From: Heterohyrax brucei
Taxonomy: Eukaryota > Chordata > Mammalia > Hyracoidea > Procaviidae
Reading direction: 5' to 3'
Assembly: GCA_028571685.1 (NCBI GenBank)
Contig: CM053156.1
Location: 85,005,049-85,069,048 of the forward strand
DNA length: 64,000 nucleotides
The notes under the pieces were generated by a model that had not been told where the DNA came from, did not search any database, and saw nothing but the letters and a program-made list of their open reading frames with translations. Below, piece after piece: positions 20,250-31,064 of this stretch. Both the position numbers and the translations under genes were made by a program. Within the stretch, counting starts at the first letter, position 1, and each line of letters begins with the position of its first letter.

Positions 20250-20790
20250 AAGAACCCTAGGAGTGTAACAGTCAAGTGCACAGCCAGTAACTCAAAGGTT
20301 GGCAGTTCAAACCCACCCCACTCATCCCATCCACTTCCACTCCTTGAGAGAAAGATCTGGGGACCTTCTCCCACAAAGATTGTTGCTGTTTCTAGGTGCC
20401 ACTGAGTTGGTTCCAACTCATAACGATCCCATGCACAACAGAAAACCCTGGCCAGTGCCGCACCATCCTCCCAATTGCTGCTGTGCCTGAGCCCGTTTCT
20501 GCAATCACCGTGCTGAAATCTTCCTCTCTTGTGCTGACCCCTTACCTTACCAAGCACGATGTCCTTCTTCAGGGACCGGTCCCGTCAGTTAACTTGCCCA
20601 AAGGATGTAAGACACAGTCTCGCCATCTTGCTTCTAAGTATTGACGTCTTTGAATTAGGACGTTGACCTCGAATGAACACATCTGTCCCTAAGGATTACA
20701 GCTTAGAAAACCCTACAGGGCTGTTCTGCTCCGTCACATGGGTTCCCTATGACTCAAAAATTGACGCAACAGCACCCAACTACACTGTCG
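20250..20790 (+). mobile_element. AfroSINE, long form, host of RTE insertion
   Basis: 5' part at 20250-20381 (AAGAACCCTAGGAGTGTAAC to CACAAAGATT) and 3' part at about 20691-20790 (AAGGATTACAGCTTAGAAAACCC to ACAGCACCCAAC). An antisense RTE end lies between. Confidence 0.82.
20382..20690 (-). mobile_element. RTE LINE 3' end, 5'-truncated
   Basis: Antisense from the tail (GTTGCTGTTTCTAGGTGCC) through CTTCTTCAGGGACCGGTCCC to CACAGTCTCGCCATCTTGC. A diverged duplication (TCCCACAAAGATT and TCCCTAAGGATT) marks insertion at the TAAAGAT site of the AfroSINE. The truncation point lies near 20640-20685. Confidence 0.82.
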
Positions 20791-21599
20791 ATGTCATAAT
20801 TCTTCTCAGTGTGATTACAATGGTGATGGTTCTATCAGGAATAGCCTCCACTTTTCTAGTAGTCTGCCCATCAGGATGCCACAAGGACAGGCCAAGATGG
20901 ATCTGTTTGTCAGATATTTCTGATGAGAGCGATTGTCTAGCAGCTCCTAGACACTACATGAGGGGAGGAAGAGACAGGCTGAAGAGGAAGATCTCAGAAG
21001 AACTGTCTTTATCTGAAGGTGACAATCTGGAACAGATACAGAGAAAAACAGACGCCTCCAAATCACAGGATCCTGGCTTTGAGTGGCACGGGGCTATCCT
21101 GTTACAATTTTCCCGTTCCGGCATTGACATATTTTATGACTAATTGCTTCTTCAAACCTCATCAATGATCTTTTGCACTTTCTGCAAAGAAATGTTGAAA
21201 GCTTTTAATGAAGAAATTAATTATGTATAGTCTTGAATGCAAATGAGACTAATTAATTGTAGCATTGATACCCTCTCATAGCACAAAATATGAGAACTGG
21301 CATATACATATTTATAAGGTACAGTACATTTTGACAGATGCCTGCAGATGGTGACGAAAGGGGGTCAGGGGGTCAGGAAGGGATGCCTTTTCTCTGACAG
21401 ATAAATATGGTTGCCTTTCATGTGAAGTTTAGTCTAGTTGTCAACAACAGTGACTTTGGAGATATGAAAACTTTGGGCGTGAAATGGATTTTCCCCAAAA
21501 TGGAAAACTTGGGTCAGGTGGAAGTGATCGAAACTAGGTTTGAGAGTTTTCTGGGACATTTCATTGGAATATTCTTGGTTCTATACCTGCAATTAGTCA
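20791..21599. other. Unique tract with candidate conserved element
   Basis: No repeats recognised. About 21080-21340 is AT-rich with ATTAATTATG, ACTAATTAATTG and CATCAATGATC sites, the look of a homeodomain-bound enhancer. An open frame to 21143 (156 codons) begins inside the SINE, so its start is not natural. Its later part (from about 20930) is not recognised and is not called a gene. Confidence 0.4.
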
Positions 21600-22175
21600 A
21601 GGAAGCTCCACCTGCCCCAAAACTTGTGGCAGTAGGGCTGGGTTGCTCAGTGATCAGAGCTTGCCTCTTTGGCTAACTTCTGATCGGTGACAAGAAGGGA
21701 TGGATGGATATTGGTATCCGGGCCACAGGGAAGCACTGTCTTGCTTCTCAGCAATCTTTGCTAAATAAGAACTTCACCGGAAAACAACAGCAGTGCAATG
21801 TTTTACAGCTTGGCCCACCAAGAGGTGGAGATTGCTTGTCCTACCCTCGAGTCTTGGCTTGGCCAAGAGGCTGTTGCTTTGGCCAAGGGAATTTTAGCAA
21901 ACGGAAGATTGAAAAGTGCTTCTGTCCAGGGGTTCACCCCCTCCTGCTGCTGCTAGAAACAGTTCCACTATAGTACAAGAAACATGTGGAGACTGGCCCA
22001 GCCATCCCACCAAAGGCCTCAGACACGGCAGTGAGGCCACCCCAGACCAGCCGGCCCCAGCCAAGCCAGTCCAGACAGCCAACAGAATCAGGAGAGGATT
22101 AAAAAAATAAAAAGCTTTGCTGTTTTATGCCACTGAGTTTAGGGGTGATTTGTCTAACAGCAAAGCATCTGTGAG
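21600..22175 (+). mobile_element. MLT1-type LTR, diverged
   Basis: CTTGGCCAAGAGGCTG, GATTGAAAAGTGCTTCTG, CCACCCCAGACCAGCCGGC and AGCTTTGCTGTTTTATGCC then CACTGAGTTTAGGGG follow the order of the 3' half of an old MLT1 LTR. Its 5' limit is uncertain. Confidence 0.65.
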
Positions 22176-23574
22176 AGATGCCTTTATCACCAGCATTTCA
22201 GAACTCTTTCCTTCTATATTTGGGGAGACGAGTAGTCAAAACCTTGTTCAGACAGATTCTGTGTCCTGGGTCTTCCGCAAAGACCAGTCTTTGGGGAAAG
22301 ACAGACAATAAAGAGATAAATGAATCAATATTTCCTGACAAATGGAAGGAAATGACAGGGCAACAAGGGACAGAAGACGCTTGCTCTGGGCATGTGTGCC
22401 AGACACTGTGGTTGGCTCCCAAGAGTTCCTCCTCCCTCCTAGCAAAGCCCTAGAGGTGGGGATAGAGTCGAAACACCAGAAGCTCCTTCTCCCAGCTGCC
22501 ACCCGGATGGATAAGGACACATGACTCAATCCTGGCCAATGGGCCTCAGCGGGAGTCTACTGGAATATCCTTAGGCAGGTCCCTCTTCTGAGGCTTTTCT
22601 GGGTTAGCAACTGAGGGGTGGTGACCATTTTTTCCTCCCAAGGACTCCACAGATCTCCCTTAGGAATCCTTCTGTTGTGGGGCAGCTTCTTCAGTGTTTG
22701 CTGAATGAGTGGGGAAAGAAAGAATGTGACGGTTTATATGCTAATCCTTCTCTTTCTCTCCCTTAATTTTTCTTTGACACTCAGATCTTTCACGCCAGCC
22801 CACTTTTCCCCTGCTTTCTGCCTGCCTCTGGGCATTTACAAGTGCAGAAAATCATCTGAATCTACAAACCTGATCCCACACGAGCACGGCCCCTGCCAGC
22901 GCCCTCGCTGGAAACCAGTCTTTCCAGAAACCCAGAGAGCAGCCCCACAGCTCCCCACAGCCTCGTTTTGAGAAAAAAGTGAGGCCGTGTGTGGGAAAAT
23001 GCCATTCCCCTCTCGGTGGTCAGGATGATGAGTTTATGTTGAAAAGGTTCTGTTCGGGATGAAAGTAAACAAAACAAAACTTTGTTTCTTACAGTGAATA
23101 TCAATATTTATTTTTCACACAGCTGACATTTGGGGCTGCCCCACCGTCTTTCCTGTGTCTTGCAGGAAAGGCCCCGGTACCAGGCCACGTGTGATTGTTT
23201 CTAATTTACCTACCTCCCTGCTCCCTCCTGCGCCTTCCCCTTTGGGAGGGTCTTGACAGCTTCTGCCTCTTGTTTAGAGAGTTTATGAAATTTTGCAGAT
23301 TCGGGGCCCTGATCTCCAAAGTTGCCGCCTGGTGGGGACCCTAATTGTGACACAAATTGACAACATACTGTAGGGTTTATAGGCTGTTCCTGTGCCAGGT
23401 CCCATGGGAGTCAAAACCCACAAAGGGCCCAAACAGATAGGAGTCGCTTTCATCGGCTTCCTGTGAGTTCTCTGGGAACCCAGTCATGTTGTGTGCTCTT
23501 GCATGGCATGGTTGTGACTCCCTAGCTACCCTAGTCCAACAGCAGGGCCACAGCGGGCCAGTGCCCCAGCCTGG
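22176..23574. other. Unique sequence
   Basis: No gene recognised. GGACACATGACTCAATCC near 22515 may be a repeat scrap. From about 23085 to 23500 the sequence is complex and repeat-free (GTGAATATCAATATTTATTTT, AATTGTGACACAAATTGAC), a weak candidate for conservation. Confidence 0.4.
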
Positions 23575-23576
23575 AC

Positions 23577-23741
23577 AAAACCAGAACCAAATCCATCGCT
23601 ATCAAAATTTCAACTCCTAGTGACCCTATAGGGCAGAGTAGAACGCCCCCATAGGGTTTCCAAGGAACACCTGGCAGATTTGAACTGCCAGCCTTTTGGT
23701 TAGCAGACGTAGCACTTAACCACTATGCCACCAGCGTCCCC
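23577..23741 (-). mobile_element. AfroSINE, short form
   Basis: Antisense copy from CCAGAACCAAATCCATCGC to the head ATGCCACCAGCGTCC. Confidence 0.9.
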
Positions 23742-24308
23742 CCACAAGCCTGGCAGCTGCTATTGTTCCTGTTTTTATTGTTGGTCACCCCCTTTCTCCC
23801 GCAGACTCTGAACCTCACTGTGCAACCCATCAATCGGCTGGTTTCCGCAGGCTCTGGTCCTTCCTCCCGCCCGCGCTCCAAGGCTCCCAGCCGTCCCCGG
23901 GGGATGATGGGCTCACGCAGGGCGGCACCCCAGTCAGGGACCCTCACTCCCGGCTCTGCAGCTCTGAGTGGTCGGCCTCCAGGAGCCGGAGCTGGTCCTG
24001 ATGGAAACACCCGTGCTGGAGGCTCGTCTGTTGTAGCTGATGAAAGCCTGGGGCATCCTCCTCTTTCTGAATGCGGCTCTTCCTCAGGTAGCTCTTTTCC
24101 TGAATCCTCCTCTCCTGGCGCCTCTCTCCTTCCGAGACCTTTCCTTCTTGGATTCTTCCCTTCTCAAGACCTTTCCCTTCCTAGGATCCAGCTTTTCCCA
24201 GATCTTTCCCTTCCTAGGATCCTATTCTTCCCAGGATCCTGCTCTCCCAAGTCCCTCCTCTTCCCAACACTCCACCCCAGCGCCAGTAAGCTGAAGCCCT
24301 AGAGACTT
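23742..24308 (+). other. GC-rich tract with splice-acceptor-like site and open frame
   Basis: A pyrimidine tract ending CCCCCTTTCTCCCGCAG lies at about 23790-23805. A 179-codon frame (23763-24302) covers the rest of the tract. Its start is hydrophobic and its end holds imperfect repeats of a CTTTCCCTTCCTAGGATCC type (24171-24235). No family is recognised and no donor pairing was established. A chance frame is more likely than a gene. Confidence 0.25.
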
Positions 24309-24309
24309 C

Positions 24310-24545
24310 ATTTTTTAAAATTTTTATTTATTTATTATACTTTAGATGAAAGTTTATATAACAAACTAGTTTCTCATTAAACAGCACCCATGTTATTTTG
24401 TGACACTGGTTAGCAGCCCCGCACAGGTTAACACTCTCCCTTCTCAACTGTGGGTTCCCCATTACCAGCTTTCCTGTCCCCTCCTGCCTTCCAGTCCTTG
24501 CCCCCCAGGCTATGGTTCCATATAGTTTTAAATTTCTGTCCAACG
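24310..24545 (-). mobile_element. LINE-1 3' UTR end, antisense
   Basis: TTTTATTTATTTATTATAC then TTTAGATGAAAGTTTATATAAC, TTCTCATTAAACAGC, and TACCAGCTTTCCTGTCCCC. The order matches the elephant-type LINE-1 3' end. It is 5'-truncated. Confidence 0.8.
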
Positions 24546-24879
24546 GTAAAGATCTTTTTTCGTTTTATATATTCTTCCTCCTTGGTTTAATTTTTTTCTC
24601 TTATTTAAATATCTTTTAAATTAAAAGTACAGGCCTACGATTTAAAAAGTCAAAGACCCTTACCATCTGTGACAACAGCAGCAAACCTGTTCCTGGTCTC
24701 TTCATTCCCCAGAGCAAGCTAGATGGCATCCAGGTGTTTTTCCTGCAAATTGCACAATGTAACCTTATGCATTCACACTGTTGTTTTATGCTTTTTCAGT
24801 TTTAAATCTTGTCTGCTGGTTTTTCTGTTCATGGAAGATGAAGATTCTGTTCTGATATTCCCATCACCTGCCCCGATGC
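24546..24879. other. AT-rich sequence, possibly old LINE-derived
   Basis: T-rich to about 24600, then single-copy-looking. No gene seen. Confidence 0.35.
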
Positions 24880-25858
24880 ACTCACATCTGCCTCACACAC
24901 AACCATAGTCACACATACACACACACACCTCTCTGCTCTCACACAAAATCTCCTTCATACACAACTATATTCACACACACACACAACTCTAATCACACAC
25001 ACGCTAATGTATCCCTCACACATAGCCAGAGTCACACACAATCACGGTCATCCTCACACATGACCACACTGACACACACACACCTCCTTCACACACAACC
25101 ATGTTCACATACACACACTAACATCTCTCTCACACATAAGTATAGTCTCACACATGATCTTCCTCACACACAACCATACTCATACACACACACATGCATC
25201 CCTCACGCATAGCCATATTCACACACACTCACATCTCCCTCACACACAACCGCACTCACACACACCTCTCTCATACACAACCACACTCACACACACCTCT
25301 CTCACACAGCCACACTCACACATACCTCTCTCACACACAACCACATTCACACACACCTCTCTGACACGCAACCACACTCACACACACCTCTCACACACAA
25401 CCAGATGCACATACATTTCTCTTACATACAGCCACACTCACACATACTCACATTTCTCTCACACACAACCACACTCGCACAAACACATGTATCTCCCTCA
25501 CATATAGCCATACTCACACACACACTCACTTCTCTCTCATGTGTAACCACACTCTCATACACAATCTCCCTCAGACACAACTATACTTATACACACATAC
25601 ATCTCTCACACATAACCATACTGAACCACTCACGTCTCTCTCACAAATAACCACATGCTCACACACAGTCTCCCTCAGACAACCACACTCACACACACCT
25701 CTCTCACACGTAGTCATACTGATACACACACACACCTCCCTCATACATAACCACACTCACACACACACTCATGTGTCTCTCACACACGACCACGACCACA
25801 CTTGCGCACACTTAGACATGAACACTTCCCCGCCTTCACCCGCCCAACAACAGCTCTA
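24880..25858 (+). repeat. CA-rich imperfect minisatellite, about 980 bp
   Basis: Repeats of roughly 25-35 bp built from CACACACCTCTCTCACACAC and AACCACACTCACACA with many variants. The best-ordered part is about 25220-25400. Long frames of alternating His and Thr across it are by-products of the repeat. Confidence 0.92.
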
Positions 25859-25862
25859 ACGC

Positions 25863-26339
25863 TGTCTTAGTCACCTAGTGTTGCTGTGACAGAAATACCA
25901 CAGTGGATGGCTTCAACAGAGAGAAGTTTATTCTGTCACAGCCCAGGAGGCTGCAAGTCCAAAGCCAGGGAAGGCCTGCTTTCTCTGCTGGCTCTGGAGA
26001 AAGGCGTTGTCGTCAGTCTTCCCCTGGACCGGGAGCTTCTGAGGCGCAGGGACCTTGGATCCAAAGGACATGCTCTGCGGCCAGCGCAACTGCCTTCCTG
26101 ATGGCATGAGGACACCAGCTCTCTGCTTAGTTCCCTTTCCTTCGTCTTCCAAGAGACTGCCTCGAGGCACAGTGCAGTGTCACACTGGGTCCCGCCTGGA
26201 GAGCACAACTGCCACCCACCCTCCCTTATCAGGGAGGCAGGGTTTGCAGCATGTGGGAACATCACACAATACCAGGAACCACGACCTAGCTAAAATGCTA
26301 CACACATTTTGGTGGGGGGACACAGTCAGTCCACGAGAA
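25863..26339 (-). mobile_element. Solo LTR, MaLR-like
   Basis: TGTCTTAGTCACCTAGTGTTG at the left and GGGGGGACACAGTCAGTCC at the right match the antisense LTR at 5460. It begins immediately after the minisatellite. Confidence 0.7.
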
Positions 26340-26664
26340 GTGGCTTTGGGTTACAACGGTACCCAGTGCGTTGATTTTGTGACTTCCTGAATGTGGTCAG
26401 CCTCGGCTGCCACAGAGCCTCTGCACCCAGCTGTTTGCTGTGAACTTAGGACCCAGGGGTGCCTAGGGGTCCTTGTAGGGCTCCAGAGGGTTGGGCCAGC
26501 AGGAACCATCAGCGAAAAGCCGAAACCTTCAGGAGTCCTTGAAAGTCGACATTGTATGTTGTCACCGACGCTGCTGCCCATGGCACAGAGACATTCTGCA
26601 GGGCTGATGAGAAGACAGCCTTCCGAGCCACCACCCTTCTCGTCCTGTGTCCAGGCCACTCCGC
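26340..26664. other. Unique sequence
   Basis: GC-rich; overlapping frames on both strands, none recognised. Confidence 0.4.
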
Positions 26665-26820
26665 CTGTGTTGTTGAGTGCCCTCCAGTCTGGCTCACAGT
26701 GACCACACATGCCAGAGTAGCACTGCCCCTCAGGGCCTCCCGGGCTGCCACTCCGACGAGGGCAGCTAGTCAGGTCTTTCTCCAGCAGAGACAGTGGTGG
26801 GTTCTGGCTATCAGCTGGGC
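26665..26820 (-). mobile_element. AfroSINE, long form, old
   Basis: TGTTGTTGAGTGCCCTCCAG, CCAGAGTAGCACTGCCCC and GTCAGGTCTTTCTCCAGC keep the antisense long-form order, with many changes. Confidence 0.7.
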
Positions 26821-27134
26821 ACCTAAAGGGCTCCTCTCTCTGCCTGGAGGGCACCACAAATCACGATTTTTATAGATCCCACCATTATCTCATAAATAAC
26901 ACAATTAGGTAGCATCACAGTTGTGTGTGTTTTAAGAATTGCTTTGTTAAATGCAAACATGCAAAACATCTTGCAGTTTTGTAGCCATTGTTTTGAATCT
27001 GTTGGGGCTCCCAGGAAATGACCCTGCTAAAGCTCATCCGCTCCTGCACCAGACCTGCCGCTGCAGCCCCCCGACTGACGTGCGCAGTCGAGGAGAGGGC
27101 CTGGCTCCGCTGAAATTCCCCGAGGTGCCCCCAC
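26821..27134. other. Unique sequence
   Basis: AT-rich and complex at about 26870-27000; no repeat or gene recognised. Confidence 0.4.
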
Positions 27135-27255
27135 TCCGATGCTCCCCTAAGATGAAGACATCTTGGCTCAGACAGATGCACACATTTGGCCAGGTTCACA
27201 GAGTTGAGGGGAGCAGGGGGCAGGATGTGAGCCCAGGCAGTCTGACCCCACGTGC
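27135..27255 (-). mobile_element. MIR SINE fragment
   Basis: GGCCAGGTTCACAGAGTTGAGG and GATGTGAGCCCAGGCAGTCTG are the antisense MIR core and tRNA-related parts. Confidence 0.55.
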
Positions 27256-27283
27256 CACACACTCACCCACTGTGTTACCTTGA

Positions 27284-27796
27284 TGTCTCCGTCATCTGGT
27301 GCTGCTCCAGCAGAAACGCCACAAGCGGACAGCTTTAACAAAGAGAAGTCTGTTCTCCCACAGTCCCGCAGGCTAGAAGTCCAGGTGCAGGGTGCTGGAT
27401 TCAGGGTGATGCCCATTCTCTCTCTGTTGGCTCTGCAGGACAGTCTGTGCTGTGTCAGCCCTGGAACCTCGGGTCTGACAGACGCGCTCTTCTCCCGGTG
27501 CTGCTTTCTTGCTGGTCTGAGGGTCTCCACTCTCCGCTGGCCTCCCTTTCCTTTTACCTCTGGCTGGACAAAAGGCGGTGCAAGCCACACTCCAGGGAAA
27601 CTCTCTTACTAAGGTGTTACAGTTCCACTCTAATCCTCTTGAACGTAATTTAATCTTGCCCTGTAACCACAGGTAGAGATTAGGATTTACCGCATAGGAA
27701 AATCACAAAGTGGAGGACAACCCCACGGTACTGGGACTCACAGCCCAGCCAACATGATACACACATGTTGGGGGGAAAACAATTCAGCCTATGACA
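27284..27796 (-). mobile_element. Solo LTR, MaLR-like
   Basis: TGTCTCCGTCATCTGGTGC at the left, AATTCAGCCTATGACA at the right; same family and direction as 25863. The intervening sequence shares GGAAAATCACAAAGTGGAGG with 5885-5902. Confidence 0.72.
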
Positions 27797-27814
27797 CTTT
27801 ACAAGGAGTGAGGG

Positions 27815-28023
27815 GGCCATACGTGTTCCTGCGGTTTCTGAAACAAATCAGTACACGTTCTATTGCTAGAAACCACACAAGCTTATCTTCTTGGAGTCTA
27901 AGAGGTCAGAAGTCCGAAACAGGTCTCCCTGGGTGTTACAGACTGAATTCTGGCCCACCCACCACCACCAAAAAAAAAAAAAAAAAAAACCCACAAAAAA
28001 CGTGTTGTAAATCCTAACCCTGT
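27815..28023. mobile_element. LTR scraps and A-run
   Basis: 27820-27945 looks like antisense MLT1 (TTCTTGGAGTCTAAGAGGTC). GTTACAGACTGAATTCTGGCC at 27947 resembles an LTR start. An A-run covers about 27970-27989. Confidence 0.5.
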
Positions 28024-28182
28024 GGAAACTGTTGGCAAAGTGGTTAAGTGCTATGGCTGCTCATCAAAAGTTTGGCAGTTTAAATGCACCAGGTGCTCCT
28101 GGGAAACTCTATGGGGCAGTTCTACTGTGACCTATAGGGTCGCTATGAGTTGGAATTGACTCAACAACACTGAGTTAAGGTC
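28024..28182 (+). mobile_element. AfroSINE, short form
   Basis: GGAAACTGTTGGCAAAGTGG head to GCTATGAGTTGGAATTGAC end; 3' tail short. Confidence 0.9.
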
Positions 28183-28185
28183 AAC

Positions 28186-28425
28186 ATTTAACTGTGCTCA
28201 CAAGGAATTCAAACAGAGATCAAAAGGCCGTTGTTCGGAGAGAGCAATAGGTTGCTTCGTGGTTTAAAGTCAGGAAAGGCGTGTGTCAGGGCTGTGTCAG
28301 CTCGCCATATCTATTCGGTGATCGCAAGGACAGCGCAGGACCAGGCCATGTTCCTTTCTGTTGTACAGGGGTTCACTATGAGTCACGACTGACTTGACTA
28401 GCACCTGACACTACAACAACAGAGA
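28186..28425 (+). mobile_element. RTE LINE with large internal deletion
   Basis: 28200-28316 encodes part of the reverse-transcriptase domain (reads KVRKGVCQGCVSSPYLF, the G-x-x-QGC-x-x-SP box). It then jumps at about 28317 to the RTE 3' end (GGACAGCGCAGGACCAGGCC to GACACTACAACAACAG). The RNaseH-proximal and YADD parts are missing. Confidence 0.8.
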
Positions 28426-28479
28426 ACCAAGACCCTGGGCTCAAAGTGTTGGCAGGGTTGCCTTCCATGCTGAAAGTTC

Positions 28480-28612
28480 AGCTGCTAACCGAAAGGTCAG
28501 TGGCTTGTACCCGCCAAGTGCTCCTTGGAAACTCTGGGAGGCAATTCTCTTCTGTCCTTTAGAGTCACTATGAGTTGGAATCAACTCAACAGCAGTGGAT
28601 TTGGGGGGTTGT
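28480..28612 (+). mobile_element. AfroSINE, 5' end replaced
   Basis: GCTGCTAACCGAAAGGTCAG to CAACAGCAGTGGATTTGGG. The usual head (28438-28479) is poorly matched. Confidence 0.8.
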
Positions 28613-28925
28613 CCCCATTAGAGTGTCAGATCTATGAGAGCCAGGACTGTGTATTTGGTTGTTGCTGTGTGCTCTGCATCTGGACCAGTCTGTGGCACGT
28701 GCTAACCAGCTGGTGCCAGGCCCTGGTGAAAGCCCTTCACACCAACCACCTGGTTCACACCTCACACCCATGCTATGAGGGAAGTCACCAGGTTTATCAT
28801 CCTCCTCCCACCCCATCAACACAGACACATGAAGCAGACGAGGAAACTGAGGCTCAGAAAGCCCACGCGATGCACGCGGTCCGGGCTGGGAGGTGGAGGG
28901 ACCAGGGTTGGAACTGGGCAGTGAG
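28613..28925. mobile_element. L2 then MIR
   Basis: Sense L2-like GTGTCAGATCTATGAGAGCC (28622) and CTGTGGCACGTGCTAACC; antisense MIR from about 28780 with GAGGAAACTGAGGCTCAG at 28839. Confidence 0.65.
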
Positions 28926-28949
28926 AGGAAATTCTTCCTCTTGCTGACC

Positions 28950-29450
28950 ACTTGTCCCCCATGGTGGCCTCTAGCTACCCTTGAGCACTGGAAACATGGT
29001 TGTTCCTACTGGAGATAAATGGATAGCCAAACACACACTAGGTCTCCAAGTTCTTGTGCAAAAGTGAGAATGAAAATTTCTCATTAATAAGTTTTTATAT
29101 TGGTTGCCAGGATGCCTGGTTGCTCAGTGGTTAACCGTTTGGCCGCTAACTGAAAGGCTGACAGTTCAAACCCACCAGCCGCTTCAAGGGAGAAGGATGT
29201 GGCAGTCTGCTTCTGTAAGGTGACAGCTTTGGAAGCCTTGCGGGCAGTTCTGCTTTGTCTGCAGGGTTGCTAGGAGTCTGAGTTGACTCAGCAGCAGTGG
29301 GTTTAAGTTTTATGTTAGTTACGTGTAGAAACGATAGCACTTTGGAAATGGTGGGCGAAATAAAACATATGACTCAAATTAGTTTCACCTGGGTCCCTTT
29401 GCTTTTCTGATGTGGCTGTCAGAAACGCACATTCCCGCAGAAGGCTCGCA
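28950..29450. mobile_element. Old hAT-like DNA element, split by AfroSINE
   Basis: 28958-29107 (GGCCTCTAGCTACCC, TTTCTCATTAATAAG) and 29309-29450 (GAAATAAAACATATGACTC, AGTTTCACCTGGGTCCC) match one common mammalian repeat of probable Charlie type. The family name is uncertain. Confidence 0.55.
29108..29308 (+). mobile_element. AfroSINE, long form
   Basis: AGGATGCCTGGTTGCTCAGTGG head, AGAAGGATGTGGCAGTCTGC block. The diverged duplication TTTTATATTGGTTGC and TTTTATGTTAGTTAC flanks it inside the older element. Confidence 0.88.
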
Positions 29451-29754
29451 TTTCTGGTTCATGCATGTCTCTGTTGGGAGCACGCTATGCAGCCAAGCTT
29501 GAACATCTCTTGCCAAGCCGAGCAGGTGAGCTCTTCGAGGGGCTCTGCTCCAGTCCAGGGAGCCAGGGCAAACGTCTGTTCTCGGAAGAAATCCCTGCCC
29601 AGGATTTAGATGGCCAAGTATCTCCCCTTCTGATGTCTCCCTTATGAGGGTTCCCAGCTGCTTGCGGATTTGATATATACTTCATCATTGTCATGCATAT
29701 CGCTTCCGTTTCTAATACCTTCAGTCCTCCAAAACAGACAAACAAACAACAAAA
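29451..29754. other. Unique sequence
   Basis: No gene recognised; an A/C-rich run precedes the next SINE. Confidence 0.4.
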
Positions 29755-29917
29755 AAACTAAACCGACCGTAGTCAAGTTCATTCCAACTCATAGTGACTG
29801 CATAGGACAGAGCAGATCTGCTCCACAGAGTTTCCAGGGAGCACCTGGTGGATTTGAACTGCTGACCTTTTGGTTAGCAGCCATAGCACTTAACCACTAC
29901 ACCACCAGAGTTTCCTT
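29755..29917 (-). mobile_element. AfroSINE, short form
   Basis: Antisense, well preserved: CATTCCAACTCATAGTGAC to CTACACCACCAGAGTTTCC. Confidence 0.92.
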
Positions 29918-30058
29918 TAATCCTCTAGCCATCCCCCCAAAAGACTATATGGCGACTGCCCCAGAAAGCACCAAACCAAGTCTGCCTGAGGGGTGGCCAC
30001 CCTTGTCTGCAAAGGGCAGGGCTGGCTTGGGGCATTTCCCAGTGTTTCTATTTTGTTT

Positions 30059-30220
30059 GGAAATCCTGGTGGTGTAGTGGCTAAGTACTACAACCACTAT
30101 CCGAAAGGTTGGCAGTTCCAATCCCCCAGGTACTCCTTGGAAATTCTGTGGAGCAGTTCTACTCTGTGCTATCGGGTCACTATGAGTTGGATTGAATCAA
30201 TGACAGTGGGTTTGGTTTTA
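30059..30220 (+). mobile_element. AfroSINE, short form
   Basis: GGAAATCCTGGTGGTGTAGTGG to GACAGTGGGTTTGG. Close to consensus. Confidence 0.92.
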
Positions 30221-30868
30221 GTGATTTTTTTTCACTGGTTAAGTCCTATTACTAGCCTAACCTGGGGGAGGCGTGAAAAGTTAGGAATTGTGAGAGTTTT
30301 GCCATAGACTGGATAGGCCACTGCTCACCAAGCTCGGGGACTCAGGGGGGATTTCAAATTGCTGTTTAAGGAAAATTCAGGTTGGAGTTGGAGGGCCAGA
30401 AAACTCTTAATCTGCTGTGGGTGGCCGTGGTGAGACTAGAGTCTGGTGTGTGTGTGTATGTGTGCATGCCCACGTGTGTGTATGTTAAAACAATCTGCTC
30501 TCATTAAACTCGTCTGTGGCCCTGTTTTCTGTTTTACCAAGACCATAGCCAGAGATGCTTTCATGTAGGGGGAGGGGGGCTCCTACATCCCTGTATAAAG
30601 GGACAGTAAATGGAGACTTGGGTCACAAATAAGAGTCAGGGAATGTCAGGAGCTCTTCAAGATGAACTGAGAGTCACTAACATTTGTACTGTGACCGATC
30701 GCTGAAGGTGGCAAGGATGACGTTGCAGGCTGCACGAAATCGCAGGACATAAGAATAACGAGAAGGCTTGGAAGTCTTTCCAAAACTTAACAACAAATCA
30801 CAAACAGAAGATCACACAATGTATGTAGCCACAAGCAAACAAACAAATAAAATCATTATTATTCTTCA
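30221..30868. other. Unique sequence with short TG repeat
   Basis: GT-rich stretch at about 30447-30486. A purine run at 30566-30582. No gene recognised. Confidence 0.45.
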
Positions 30869-30879
30869 GATTAGAACCC

Positions 30880-31053
30880 TAAACCAAAAACAACCAACCA
30901 AACACTTTGCCATGGAGCCGATTCCAGCACCTTGGGACTCCATAGGGTAAGGGGAAACTGTCCCACAAGGCTTCCAAGAGGCGGCTGGGGAATCCTAACT
31001 GCCAGCCTTTTAGTTAATATCTGAGCTGTTACCCGCTGCATTACTGGGGCTTG
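30880..31053 (-). mobile_element. AfroSINE
   Basis: Antisense copy with 11-bp near-perfect target-site duplication GATTAGAACCC (30869-30879) and GATTAGAATCC (31054-31064). Confidence 0.9.
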
Positions 31054-31064
31054 GATTAGAATCC

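Noticed and set aside
20673..21143. 156-codon frame taken as a gene
   Set aside because: Its start lies in an AfroSINE 3' half and the protein is not recognised. It is kept only as a remark under the conserved-tract candidate.
24880..25858. CRISPR-like spaced repeats
   Set aside because: The repeats vary in length and have no unique spacers, and the genome is a mammal; it is a minisatellite.
25154..25859. Frames of 80-117 codons with alternating His and Thr
   Set aside because: By-products of the CA-rich minisatellite.
30447..30486. TG repeat as a regulatory element
   Set aside because: Short, interrupted GT run of a kind common in mammals; nothing beyond a simple repeat can be supported.
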